Below, piece by piece: positions 1 through 7,299 of a DNA stretch of 18,281 bases; positions within the stretch are counted from its first letter, which is position 1; every line of letters starts with the position of its first letter. Made by a program: the position numbers and the translations under genes. The notes under the pieces are model-generated. The model was not told the origin of the DNA. It did no database searches and was given only the letters and a program-made list of their open reading frames with translations. Source of the stretch: OLB6 sp964620125 (lineage in GTDB: Bacteria; Bacteroidota; Ignavibacteria; Kapaibacteriales; Kapaibacteriaceae); contig CAZUGQ010000034.1 of NCBI GenBank assembly GCA_964620125.1, positions 1 through 18,281 on the forward strand. Reading direction: 5' to 3'.

Positions 1-201
1 TACGACCCCGCCGGTAAGGTTCTGCAGCTTGCCGTAATGTTCGAGCCGTGGCTTCGGGCCATGGAGAAGGAGGCCGGTGGTGTGGTGCAATATTTGCTGC
101 CATGGATGACCGAGGCGATGGCCGCTCAGGTGGCGCTTGCAGGGAGCTCGGTTAGAATACAGATCAGCGACCGCATCGAGACGTGGCGGAAGAAAAGATG
201 A
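1..201 (+). CDS. 3' end of an unrecognised gene, cut by the window edge (copy 1 of a duplicated segment)
   Basis: Frame 1 is open from the first base to TGA at 199-201 and gives 66 residues, starting YDPAGKVLQLAV and ending RIETWRKKR. I do not recognise the family. The same peptide with a few changes is encoded at 2823-3023. I count about 14 base differences in 201; the first 54 bases are identical, four changes are silent third-position changes, and the last three codons diverge completely (KKR versus RAR). That pattern fits a real coding family rather than chance. The visible part has no signal peptide or membrane segment and looks alpha-helical, with two Trp residues. It converges on the thioredoxin-like gene, whose stop lies 41 bases away. 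The 5' part is outside the window, so this copy could be full length while the second is a remnant. Confidence 0.6.
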   Translation, partial: YDPAGKVLQLAVMFEPWLRAMEKEAGGVVQYLLPWMTEAMAAQVALAGSSVRIQISDRIETWRKKR

Positions 202-242
202 TGGTGAGCGAGGCAACCTAAGAGGAAATCGTTTAGTTCATA

Positions 243-2054
243 TCAGATTTTTCGAACTGAACTAGCGGCTATAATAGACGATCTGAGTTGGATTTTGTCT
301 GGCAGCCCATCAAAACGCATGAACGTTCCCCCTTCTGATGTAACAATCAGGGACGTTGGCACGGCTGCAATCATGAGTCGATCAACATAATCGGGTGGAG
401 TGTTCTCAACGCAGGTCAGACTTGAATCATCCAGATATCGCTGCTTCTGCTTGGCCTGCCAACTGCCAACAAAGACGATAAGGATGTTGAAGCGCAATCC
501 ACTTGATTGTAGTTGCTTTAGCAAAGCAATCTCTGTACCGCATGCTGAGCATGAACTGGAAACGAAGATCACAACACTCGGGTGACCTGGCTCAATTCGT
601 GCTGAAAGAAGTTCACTGGGAGAATCGAGAGCACGCTCAGGAGAGAGGAAGCCCTCTCCTTCCAAAATGGTAACGAGTGAATCCAATTGGTACTGCTTTA
701 TCTGTGGCGCGAAGCGACGATCCAAGATCGTTTTCGGACGTGAGTCTGATGGGACGTACCGATAGGCTATAGCGAAGAATGGATAAGACCTGTCAGCTAA
801 ACCAAGCTCCTTTAAGCCGAAAGCAGCACTCACGGCCAGTCCACATGCCAACACTGAACTGCGGTCCAACGTTGGTAATATGAGTCGAATAGGGCGGAGA
901 AACGATGTATCACGGTTCGTAATCTTTAAGACACTCAGCTCTGCCATCGCTAGTAGCTGTCTACCAGTCCACATTGAGGCCTGAAGGTCATCCATAGGCC
1001 CTTGCTGTACAGTTCGAATTCTTACTATGCTGTCGGCGAGACCGCTTAGCAGATTGGCTGATAACATCACAGACTTCTTGGCATATCCCCTCGTATTGCT
1101 CGAAACAAGTCTACCCAGAAAGTTCATTGTGTAGATGTTCTTTCCGATCGATGCTACTTTGGATACGATGTTGACGTAATCGCTTTCACTCCAACTGCCA
1201 CGGAACAACCGAACATATTGCCTTGCAAACAACGACTCGGGACGAGCAGACATGAGTGTGCCAACAAGTTGCAGCACGTCCTCCTTGTATCTCATCAGGG
1301 TCGGCCGGAATAGCAAGGTCATCAGCACCGTCGAATAGTTGCCATTGTTAAGTGGGTCGCTACCATCCTGATTACGTAACAGTGCACTTTGGAGTGAATC
1401 AAAACTTGGTCTGCTAGAAAGTAAAGAGACTGAGTAGCGAATCACTGATCGTTCATAGGTCCCATGCACAAAGTCAAGTGATCGTTCACATCGCTCCAGA
1501 TCATGTGTGCTGACGATGGAATCTCTCGCAATCAGTTCAACCATTCGAAGTGTATACGCCGTCGGGTCCGTCACACTTGTGCGCTGCAACTGCTCAAGAG
1601 AGTCAAGTGAATTGACGGCCCTTAACTGATAAACATCTGGACGACGATTTTCGTGCAACGGAGTGGCAACACGCTCCATGGCCGGATCATGATGCCAGCC
1701 GAACCATGCTGAAAGTGCGACCGATGTGGTAGAACTCGGAAGAATCGTTTGGGAGGTCCTTTCAATTCCACCAATTGTAGGCAACGGAATTGAAAAACTT
1801 GTGTCTGCTCGCAGGCCTGACCTTGACAGGTGCACCAGAATTGACGCTACTGAATCTCGGTACATCTCTGGAACAACGAGGTGCACAGAATTTTTGCTGC
1901 CAGCTATATAACCAGGTTCGCCATCAACAGAAATCTTTATGTGAGGTATCACCTTGGCTTTCTTGGACAAGGATTGTGTTTCGCTGAACTCACAAGACCA
2001 ACAGAAGAAACCTACCCACACAACGAGAAGCAGCAGAAAACCACGGGGGCCAAT
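243..2054 (-). CDS. large secreted or membrane-anchored thioredoxin-fold protein (TlpA-like C-terminal domain)
   Basis: The C-terminal roughly 115 residues form a thioredoxin-like domain: a beta strand (VVIFVSSSC), a redox CSAC motif (CxxC, bases 540-551) and a cis-proline loop (AAVPTSL, about bases 355-372). The 450 or so residues before it are not recognised; they are Ser/Leu/Arg-rich and look like a helical, repeat-poor ectodomain. The N-terminal hydrophobic run GFLLLLVVWVGFF followed by CWSC suggests a signal peptide or anchor, but the lipobox is poor. The start is uncertain. The frame stays open up to an ATG at 2201, but that start would overlap the upstream small gene by about 100 bases. 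No ATG, GTG or TTG lies just before the hydrophobic segment. The 5' coordinate given is an ATT codon inside a hairpin loop, chosen only because it yields a sensible MGPRGFLLLL leader. The first GTG after the hairpin is at 2021. A role in thiol redox handling of exported proteins is inference. Confidence 0.75.
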   Translation of the reverse strand: MGPRGFLLLLVVWVGFFCWSCEFSETQSLSKKAKVIPHIKISVDGEPGYIAGSKNSVHLVVPEMYRDSVASILVHLSRSGLRADTSFSIPLPTIGGIERTSQTILPSSTTSVALSAWFGWHHDPAMERVATPLHENRRPDVYQLRAVNSLDSLEQLQRTSVTDPTAYTLRMVELIARDSIVSTHDLERCERSLDFVHGTYERSVIRYSVSLLSSRPSFDSLQSALLRNQDGSDPLNNGNYSTVLMTLLFRPTLMRYKEDVLQLVGTLMSARPESLFARQYVRLFRGSWSESDYVNIVSKVASIGKNIYTMNFLGRLVSSNTRGYAKKSVMLSANLLSGLADSIVRIRTVQQGPMDDLQASMWTGRQLLAMAELSVLKITNRDTSFLRPIRLILPTLDRSSVLACGLAVSAAFGLKELGLADRSYPFFAIAYRYVPSDSRPKTILDRRFAPQIKQYQLDSLVTILEGEGFLSPERALDSPSELLSARIEPGHPSVVIFVSSSCSACGTEIALLKQLQSSGLRFNILIVFVGSWQAKQKQRYLDDSSLTCVENTPPDYVDRLMIAAVPTSLIVTSEGGTFMRFDGLPDKIQLRSSIIAASSVRKI

Positions 2055-2076
2055 GGCAAGCCCCCGTGGCTGCTTC
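2027..2076 (-). terminator. strong hairpin between the small secreted gene and the thioredoxin-like gene (terminator or attenuator)
   Basis: The arms CCACGGGGGC (2041-2050) and GCCCCCGTGG (2060-2069) are perfectly complementary, with a 9-base loop. On the minus strand the 3' arm is followed by TTTT. A further 7-bp outer stem (GAAGCAG/CTGCTTC, 2027-2033 with 2070-2076) can form around it. It begins about 22 bases after the stop of the 118-residue gene, so it could end that transcript. It also covers the start region of the downstream thioredoxin-like gene, which suggests partial termination or translational masking. The T-run is short, so readthrough is likely. Confidence 0.55.
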
Positions 2077-2097
2077 GGACGTAGCTGATGTTGGTTG

Positions 2098-2454
2098 CTA
2101 ATAGTAGTACATCCCTGTGCTAGGGTTGTAGCCTGCGGGGAATCCGCTTGACCCAAACTCCACTGGTGAGAATCCAGTCGGTGGACTTGGTGGGGATACA
2201 CTCAGTTCCCACCAGGTGCAATAGTCGTTTAAATGACATTCAGTTCCGCCACCTACGCACGCTCCCTGTCCCCAATCACCGTCTTCTCCCGGATACACAC
2301 CCACCTCTTCCCACTTACCTTGAGCATTGGCTGGTGTGGCATCGTGTCTATCTATTCGCCAATATGCGTGGCTTGGAACAAACGCTGGCCGAGCGGCAAA
2401 AACCTCGATTGCAATCAGAAGTTGCAATGTTACCCCGACAGAAGCTCGTTTCAT
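2098..2454 (-). CDS. small secreted Cys-containing protein (118 aa), NVEALA/DUF6520-like in style
   Basis: The protein starts MKRAS and has a hydrophobic stretch (VGVTLQLLIAIEVFAA) typical of an N-terminal signal peptide. The mature part is small, Gly/Pro/Tyr-rich and has three cysteines in a short stretch (ACVGGGTEC, then DYC), ending GMYYY. A good ribosome binding site (AAGGGAG) lies about 7 bases upstream of the ATG at 2454. Small exported proteins of this style, with a Lys/Arg start and a few late Cys residues, are known in Bacteroidota as NVEALA or DUF6520 proteins. The resemblance here is of layout only; I see no diagnostic motif. The next gene downstream on the same strand encodes a CxxC thioredoxin-fold protein, so the two may form a pair in which the second acts on the cysteines of the first. 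That is inference. Confidence 0.6.
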   Translation of the reverse strand: MKRASVGVTLQLLIAIEVFAARPAFVPSHAYWRIDRHDATPANAQGKWEEVGVYPGEDGDWGQGACVGGGTECHLNDYCTWWELSVSPPSPPTGFSPVEFGSSGFPAGYNPSTGMYYY

Positions 2455-2762
2455 TTCGGCTCCCTTCTTTTAACTGTGGTAGAACAAAAACCGGTTCAGA
2501 ATGGCGCTGTTCTTCCGTACGTAAAACTACCCCCCCGGTGCATTAGAACAAGTCGTTTCAAAACTTCTTATCCACATGTATTCAACAGTTTGGACTCAGT
2601 GTGGTTGCTTCAACTGAATAGTCCCGATTGCAATGCAGCTGATAGTGAGAGAATGTCCGTGAATGGTGATCTGTTTGCGTAGAGACCAAGATTGTAGTCT
2701 TTCTCTGCACCGGCAGCAGCACGGGTCCGCCGTTTCCAGCACATGCGCTGTATGCGCGTACA
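2455..2762. other. 308-base intergenic stretch upstream of the small secreted gene
   Basis: It holds the ribosome binding site of the minus-strand small gene at its left end and, presumably, that gene's promoter. I found no TAnnTTTG box on the minus strand here. From about 2670 the plus strand is open in the frame of the truncated gene at 2763 (reading SSTGPPFPAHALYART), so the homology to the duplicated gene may begin before 2763. There is a C7 run near 2530. No RNA gene or terminator is evident. Confidence 0.4.
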
Positions 2763-3023
2763 GTGCAATCCGAGCTACGCGGGCAGCTTCGAAAGCTCAT
2801 ACGGTCGGAGCGGTATGTGCTCTACGACCCCGCCGGTAAGGTTCTGCAGCTTGCCGTAATGTTCGAGCCGTGGCTTCAGGGCATGGTGAAGGAGGCCGGT
2901 GGCGTGGTGCAATACTTGCTGCCATGGATGACTGAGGCGATGGCCGCTCAGGTGGCGCTGGCAGGGAGCTCGGTTAGCATACAGATCAGCGACCGCATCG
3001 AGACGTGGCGGAGGGCGCGGTGA
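2763..3023 (+). pseudogene. 5'-truncated second copy of the unrecognised gene (86 aa from a GTG)
   Basis: The frame is open from about 2670; the first usable start is GTG at 2763, and the stop is at 3021-3023. The product begins MQSELRGQLRKLIRSERYVL, and its last 66 residues match the peptide encoded at 1-201. No convincing ribosome binding site precedes the GTG, and the in-frame sequence upstream still looks protein-like (AHALYARTVQSEL). I therefore favour a remnant of a longer gene over a complete small gene. Silent changes relative to copy 1 show that at least the ancestor was under coding constraint. It stops 28 bases before ilvE. It could also be a genuine short gene read with ilvE. Confidence 0.45.
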
Positions 3024-3039
3024 TCCCGAAGTCGAACCA

Positions 3040-3047
3040 TAACTTTG
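3040..3047 (+). promoter_or_regulatory. candidate Bacteroidota-type -7 box (TAACTTTG) next to the ilvE start
   Basis: TAACTTTG fits the TAnnTTTG consensus known for Bacteroidota and ends four bases before the ilvE ATG. If it is used, transcription would begin at or near the ATG and the mRNA would be leaderless or nearly so. That agrees with the absence of a purine-rich ribosome binding site here. No clear -33 TTTG is present, and a six-position motif will occur by chance several times in 18 kb. Confidence 0.3.
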
Positions 3048-3051
3048 TCGG

Positions 3052-4110
3052 ATGCATATTCCAATAGACCTCACAACGGCACCTAAGCTTGATGCCGAGG
3101 CGGTGCTGGGCGGACGCCAGACCAACCTTCCATCCGACCACATGGCCGTTGCCGAATACGCCAACAACGTGTGGCGCAAAGCCCGAATTCAACCCTATCG
3201 CGCGATACCTCTAGCCCCATTCAGCATCGTTCTCCACTACGCCCAGACGGTGTTTGAAGGCATGAAGGCCTACCGTGGTGTGGATGATGTGATTCGCGTG
3301 TTCCGCTGGGAGAAACACCACGAGCGCTTGCAGAAGTCGCTTGCGCGAATGTGTATGCCGGAAGTTCCAGCCGACCTCTTTTCTGCGGCTGTGCATGAGC
3401 TTGTAGCTGTCGACAATGGTTGGGTGCCGCGCGGACCGGATAGTGCCTTTTACCTGCGTCCGCTGGTGTTTGCAAGCGAAGAACACGTTGGATTAAAACC
3501 TGCTGAACAATTCATGTTCCTGGTTTTAGGCGCACCGTTCCGTCCGCTGTTCAAAAGTCGCATGAGCATCAAGGTAGAGCGCGAGTACGTGCGTGCTGCA
3601 CCCGGCGGTACTGGATATGCCAAGTGCGGCGGTAACTATGCAGCGGCAATGCTTCCTACCAAACTTGCCCGCGATGCTGGCTACGACCAGGTTTTGTGGA
3701 CGGACGCCCACACACACACACGTGTAGAGGAGAGTGGTGCCACCAACATTGCTTTTGTTGTGAAGGGGGCTTTGGTTACCCCCCCCTTGAGCGATACAAT
3801 TCTGGATGGCGTTACGCGCGATGCAGTGCTCACACTGGCTCGTGACATGGATGTGGAAGTCGTAGAAAGGCCCGTGACCATTGACGAGCTGCTCGAAGGT
3901 ATACCCTCCGGTGATGTAACCGAGGCAATGGGCATTGGTACCGCTGCTTCTGTGGCCCCAATCGGGCTCATCAACATTGATGGTGTTGACCTTGAGCTAC
4001 CTGTTATCGAAGACAGCGTGGCCAATCGCATCAAGCAACGGCTTAACGCTATTCGGTATGGAGAGGCAGATGACGTGTATAAATGGATGACCAATGTCAA
4101 CTTCCACTGA
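3052..4110 (+). CDS. ilvE: branched-chain amino acid aminotransferase
   Basis: A fold-type IV PLP enzyme of 352 residues, the usual length of the longer (BCAT-like, about 350 residue) IlvE group. It interconverts Leu/Ile/Val and their 2-oxo acids with glutamate/2-oxoglutarate (EC 2.6.1.42) in the cytoplasm. Visible landmarks are HYAQTVFEGMKAYRG (about 62-76), the PLP-binding Lys191 in GGTGYAKCGGNYAA, the ESGATNIAFV segment (about 228-237) and the conserved C-terminal MGIGTAASVAPIG (about 293-305). The ATG at 3052 gives a normal N-terminus, but no ribosome binding site is seen. It overlaps the following DinB-family gene by 17 bases, so the two are probably translationally coupled. Within the gene there is a C8 run (3779-3786) and a short CA repeat near 3710; neither breaks the frame. 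Confidence 0.95.
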   Translation: MHIPIDLTTAPKLDAEAVLGGRQTNLPSDHMAVAEYANNVWRKARIQPYRAIPLAPFSIVLHYAQTVFEGMKAYRGVDDVIRVFRWEKHHERLQKSLARMCMPEVPADLFSAAVHELVAVDNGWVPRGPDSAFYLRPLVFASEEHVGLKPAEQFMFLVLGAPFRPLFKSRMSIKVEREYVRAAPGGTGYAKCGGNYAAAMLPTKLARDAGYDQVLWTDAHTHTRVEESGATNIAFVVKGALVTPPLSDTILDGVTRDAVLTLARDMDVEVVERPVTIDELLEGIPSGDVTEAMGIGTAASVAPIGLINIDGVDLELPVIEDSVANRIKQRLNAIRYGEADDVYKWMTNVNFH

Positions 4111-4567
4111 TTGGTTTTCAGAACTACTGCAGTTTGGGGATTGGCAGCTTGAGCGGCTGGTGACAGCCTTACGTGAGAACGAGCTGCACACAGACGAGCG
4201 CGTGGTATGGCTGTTGAATCATGTTGTGAACGCACGCCAAATTTGGCTGGAACGCGCGCGTGACGGTGTGGTATCCAGTTCTATCAGCACCGAGCATCCG
4301 TTTGACGAACTGGTGAAGATCTCCAAGCAGACCACGAGCGAATGGATAAGTTGGCTGCAGGTTGGCGGCGATGACCGACTTGTAACCAGCATCCCCTATG
4401 TAGACTTTCAAGGCAACTCGTTTGTGCACGAAGTTCGGCGCATGCTCATGCATATCATCAACCACAACACCCATCATCTGGGTGAATTGGTTAGGATGTT
4501 ACGCCTGAAAGGTATCCCTCCACCAAGAACTGATTACATCGTGTTTGTTCGAGATCACCAACTATAG
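4094..4567 (+). CDS. DinB-family (four-helix, metal-binding) protein
   Basis: 157 residues with the DinB/YfiT signature: His43 in LLNHVVNARQIWL and the pair His124/His128 in HIINHNTHHLGEL. Together these form the three-histidine metal site of the family. The downstream GIPPPRTDYI motif is also typical of this group. Members bind divalent metals and include thiol-dependent S-transferases (bacillithiol/mycothiol users) and proteins of unknown activity, so no substrate can be assigned. Despite the name, it is unrelated to DNA polymerase IV. It starts inside the 3' end of ilvE (17-base overlap) and ends 7 bases before the META-domain lipoprotein, so it is an internal operon member. Confidence 0.9.
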   Translation: MSTSTDWFSELLQFGDWQLERLVTALRENELHTDERVVWLLNHVVNARQIWLERARDGVVSSSISTEHPFDELVKISKQTTSEWISWLQVGGDDRLVTSIPYVDFQGNSFVHEVRRMLMHIINHNTHHLGELVRMLRLKGIPPPRTDYIVFVRDHQL

Positions 4568-4574
4568 GAGTACT

Positions 4575-4994
4575 ATGAACCGACTTACTATCGCTACAAT
4601 CGTTGTGGCCACATTCTCTCTAATGGCCTGTTCCAGCTCGAAGGAAGTAAAAACCGACCCAACGAGTGCTGCATGGCGCGTTATTCAGATTGGTGCCAAG
4701 AACCTTGAAGGTATGGATGCTAGTATGCTTCCCACCATGGCATTCGACCCTTCCAAGCTTACCGTGAGCGGATCTACAGGATGCAACAACTATACTGGCC
4801 CATACGACAATGACCTTACCGCACTGCGATTCAAGAACTTGGCGGTGACGAAGAAGGCGTGTTCTGACATGACGGTTGAAACAGCCTTTCTTGACGCACT
4901 CTCGAAGGCCGCCAAGATGAAGGTTGAAGACGATGTTCTCACCCTATTTGACGCAGCAGGCACAGAGCTGCTCAAGGCCAAGGCACAGGAGTAA
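4575..4994 (+). CDS. META-domain (HslJ-like) lipoprotein
   Basis: 139 residues. The signal peptide MNRLTIATIVVATFSLMAC ends in a good lipobox (LMAC, Cys19), so it is an envelope lipoprotein. The rest is a META domain: a Trp-containing first strand (AAWRVIQI), the hallmark GSTGCNNYTGPY, a second Cys in KKACSD, and the C-terminal FLDALSKAAKMKVEDDVLTLFD. HslJ-type META proteins are periplasmic or outer-membrane proteins linked to stress or heat-shock response; the molecular role is unknown. I chose the ATG at 4575 because AGGAG at 4566-4570 is spaced correctly and the lipoprotein signal begins there; an upstream in-frame ATG at 4545 would put extra residues before it. Its TAA directly abuts the recG TTG start. 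Confidence 0.88.
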   Translation: MNRLTIATIVVATFSLMACSSSKEVKTDPTSAAWRVIQIGAKNLEGMDASMLPTMAFDPSKLTVSGSTGCNNYTGPYDNDLTALRFKNLAVTKKACSDMTVETAFLDALSKAAKMKVEDDVLTLFDAAGTELLKAKAQE

Positions 4995-7235
4995 TTGTCT
5001 GACGCACTGCAATATCTAAAGGGCGTGGGTCCTCGGCGGGCCCACGCCCTAGCTCTTGAAGGCATCCGCACGCCGGCAGATGTGCTATCGCTTGTGCCGC
5101 GTGGCTATGTGGATCGCAGTGCTGTTGGATCGTTAGCAGCTCTCATTGATCGATTACGTAGTCCATCACTCTGGGCAACTGCATCCGTTCAGGAGATTGC
5201 AGCTATCACCAGAGAAGTATCCGTTGTGGTTACCATCCTTAGCGTGGCGGAACGCGTTGTAGGAAAGCACCGCCGGATGTTACAGGCGGTGGTCACGGAC
5301 GATTCAGGCACCACGGCAAGGCTTGTATTCTGGAATGCCGTGAATTACTTCCGAACCATTGTTGTGCCTGGTGCAAAGTTCATGGTGAGTGGTGTTCCTG
5401 AGTTCGACGCGCGGTGGAATCAGCTTACGTTCACCCATCCGGAACTTGAAAAGATTGACGACGAAGACGTAGAACGAATCTCTAGTGGCATAGTCCTGGC
5501 CACATACTCGTTGTCGCAGCAACTCCGCTCAGCCGGTGTTACCATGCGATTGCTGCGGAGCATAGTAGACCAGGTTTTGGAAGGGGCTTTGGCAGGTGTG
5601 GAGGAGGTGCTACCTCCCAGCCTTTTGCAATCCCGCAAACTGTTGCCACGGCGCGAAGCCTATCGCTATTTGCATCAGCCCCCTTCCATAGGGCATGCTA
5701 ACGAAGCACGCCGTAGACTGATTTACGAAGAGTTGTTCTTCTTCCAACTCAACATGGCACTGCGTCATGCGGCAAACAAACGTCCGCAGAACGGAATACG
5801 CATGCAGGCACGCAGTCCACGAGCACGTGCCTTGGTGGAACAACTGCCATTCCAGCTCACGGCTGCCCAACGAAGGGTGATTCACGAGATCGTTACGGAT
5901 ATGACGAGTGGTTCGGCAATGAATCGATTGCTGCAGGGAGATGTTGGCAGTGGTAAGACGATCGTTGCCTTGCTGTGCATGTTGAATGCAGTTGACAATG
6001 GCTACCAGGCCGTTATCATGGCACCAACGGAGATTCTGGCCGAGCAGCACCACCGAGGAATAATGCGATGGATGCGTGGTACGGCCGTTGTTGTCGAGCA
6101 GCTTGTTGGAGGTCAGAACAAACGTGCACGCCATGAAGCCATCGAGCGTATCAACAGTGGCGAGGCCCACATCATTGTAGGTACGCATGCACTGTTCGAG
6201 GCCAATGTGCGGTATCACAATCTGGGCCTCATCGTGATCGATGAGCAACATCGTTTTGGTGTTGCACAAAGGGCGGAGTTACAGAAGCTGGCGCGGCGCT
6301 CTCATCAAGCCGTTCAAGAGGATCAGCAGCATGCGGAAGGTGTTACGGAGGTACAGCCGCACGTGCTCGTGATGAGTGCCACGCCCATCCCTCGAACGCT
6401 TGCCATGAGCGTGTATGGCGACCTGGATGTGTCGGTGATCGACGAGTTGCCAGCAAACCGAAAACCCATTCGAACCAAGGTGGTGTTCGAGTCGAATCTT
6501 GATCAGGCATACTCGTTCATTAGGCAGCAGGTACACGAGGGTCGGCAGGCATACATCGTGTATCCCCTCGTAGAGAAGAGCGAGAAGATGGAGCTGAAGA
6601 GTGCGATAGAACATCATGAGTACCTATCACAAACTGTGTTCCCGGATCTGCGCGTTGGACTCCTTCATGGACAGATGTTGTGGTACGAGAAGGATGATGT
6701 GATGCAGGAGTTCCTACGCAAAGAGATTGATGTACTGGTTGCTACCACCGTGATTGAAGTAGGTGTGGATGTGAGCAACGCCACAGTGATGCTTATCGAG
6801 AACGCAGAACGATTTGGCCTTGCACAATTGCATCAGCTGCGCGGCCGTGTAGGTCGTGGTGAACATCAGAGCTACTGTTTGTTGGCAACCAAGGATCACT
6901 TCCAGTATGCCATGCGGGGGAGTTCAACTGCAACGGACAGAGCGGGCTCGGTTGTTCGCCTGCGAACAATGGAAGACACCAACGATGGATTCCGGATAGC
7001 ACAGGTTGACCTTGAGTTGCGCGGCCCGGGTGATGTACTTGGTACACGCCAAAGCGGCTTGCCTGAGTTCACCTTTGCCAACGTTGTCACCGACGCACAA
7101 CTCATGTCGGAGGCAAGAAAGGATGCCTTCAGCATGCTTGAAACAGATCCGCAGTTGCAACAGCCAGAGCACAACGTTGTGAGGCACCATATGGAAGCAC
7201 TTCGGCAGTCTGGTAGTTTTGAAGTTGTTGCATGA
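4995..7235 (+). CDS. recG: ATP-dependent DNA helicase RecG
   Basis: 746 residues, somewhat longer than the common 690 or so. RecG reverses and branch-migrates stalled replication forks and Holliday junctions. The N-terminus has a helix-hairpin-helix-like LKGVGPRRAHALA, followed by the OB-fold wedge region. The helicase core shows Walker A GDVGSGKT (315-322), the DEQH box (416-419), SATPIPRT (461-468) and motif VI QLRGRVGR (614-621). The start is TTG at 4995, immediately after the TAA of the META gene, with AGGAG just upstream; no other start fits the N-terminal motif. A segment of about 15 residues (SHQAVQEDQQHAEGVTEVQ, after about residue 434) between the DEQH box and motif III looks like a lineage-specific insertion. 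Codons 9-19 form a 10-bp hairpin (5020-5050). It sits in the middle of the ilvE-to-PD40 gene block. Confidence 0.97.
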   Translation: MSDALQYLKGVGPRRAHALALEGIRTPADVLSLVPRGYVDRSAVGSLAALIDRLRSPSLWATASVQEIAAITREVSVVVTILSVAERVVGKHRRMLQAVVTDDSGTTARLVFWNAVNYFRTIVVPGAKFMVSGVPEFDARWNQLTFTHPELEKIDDEDVERISSGIVLATYSLSQQLRSAGVTMRLLRSIVDQVLEGALAGVEEVLPPSLLQSRKLLPRREAYRYLHQPPSIGHANEARRRLIYEELFFFQLNMALRHAANKRPQNGIRMQARSPRARALVEQLPFQLTAAQRRVIHEIVTDMTSGSAMNRLLQGDVGSGKTIVALLCMLNAVDNGYQAVIMAPTEILAEQHHRGIMRWMRGTAVVVEQLVGGQNKRARHEAIERINSGEAHIIVGTHALFEANVRYHNLGLIVIDEQHRFGVAQRAELQKLARRSHQAVQEDQQHAEGVTEVQPHVLVMSATPIPRTLAMSVYGDLDVSVIDELPANRKPIRTKVVFESNLDQAYSFIRQQVHEGRQAYIVYPLVEKSEKMELKSAIEHHEYLSQTVFPDLRVGLLHGQMLWYEKDDVMQEFLRKEIDVLVATTVIEVGVDVSNATVMLIENAERFGLAQLHQLRGRVGRGEHQSYCLLATKDHFQYAMRGSSTATDRAGSVVRLRTMEDTNDGFRIAQVDLELRGPGDVLGTRQSGLPEFTFANVVTDAQLMSEARKDAFSMLETDPQLQQPEHNVVRHHMEALRQSGSFEVVA
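5020..5050 (+). promoter_or_regulatory. 10-bp hairpin just inside the recG coding region
   Basis: AGGGCGTGGG (5020-5029) and CCCACGCCCT (5041-5050) are perfect inverted repeats with an 11-base loop, about 25 bases after the TTG start. There is no T-run, so it is not a terminator. It may slow translation initiation, or it may be a coincidence of Gly/Pro/Arg/Ala codons. Confidence 0.35.
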
Positions 7236-7299
7236 CCTCCGGCAGTCGGTGCAGTTCTGCTACATATTGGTGCTGTATCGAAAAGGATAATCAACCTCA

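Larger units (their letters stand above)
1..3023. repeat. direct repeat pair: 1-201 and 2823-3023
   Basis: The last 201 bases of both ORFs align without gaps, with about 14 differences, and stop abruptly at the respective stop codons; the sequences after the stops are unrelated. The repeat offset is 2822 bases, and the repeats bracket the small secreted gene and the thioredoxin-like gene. The left repeat may extend beyond the window. Confidence 0.8.

Noticed and set aside
2148..2682. Plus-strand ORFs opposite the small secreted gene
   Set aside because: They overlap a minus-strand gene with signal peptide and good ribosome binding site, and show no protein-family features.
202..2822. Insertion sequence between the two copies of the unknown gene
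   Set aside because: No transposase, terminal inverted repeats or short target duplication; the flanking repeats are coding gene ends.
3706..3722. CA dinucleotide repeat in ilvE as a phase-variation tract
   Set aside because: Only about six units, encodes a plausible His-Thr-His-Thr stretch in a conserved enzyme, and the frame is intact.
7236..7299. preQ1 riboswitch in front of queE
   Set aside because: The 64-base gap lacks the stem-loop plus A-rich tail of preQ1-I and any other known class I can recognise.
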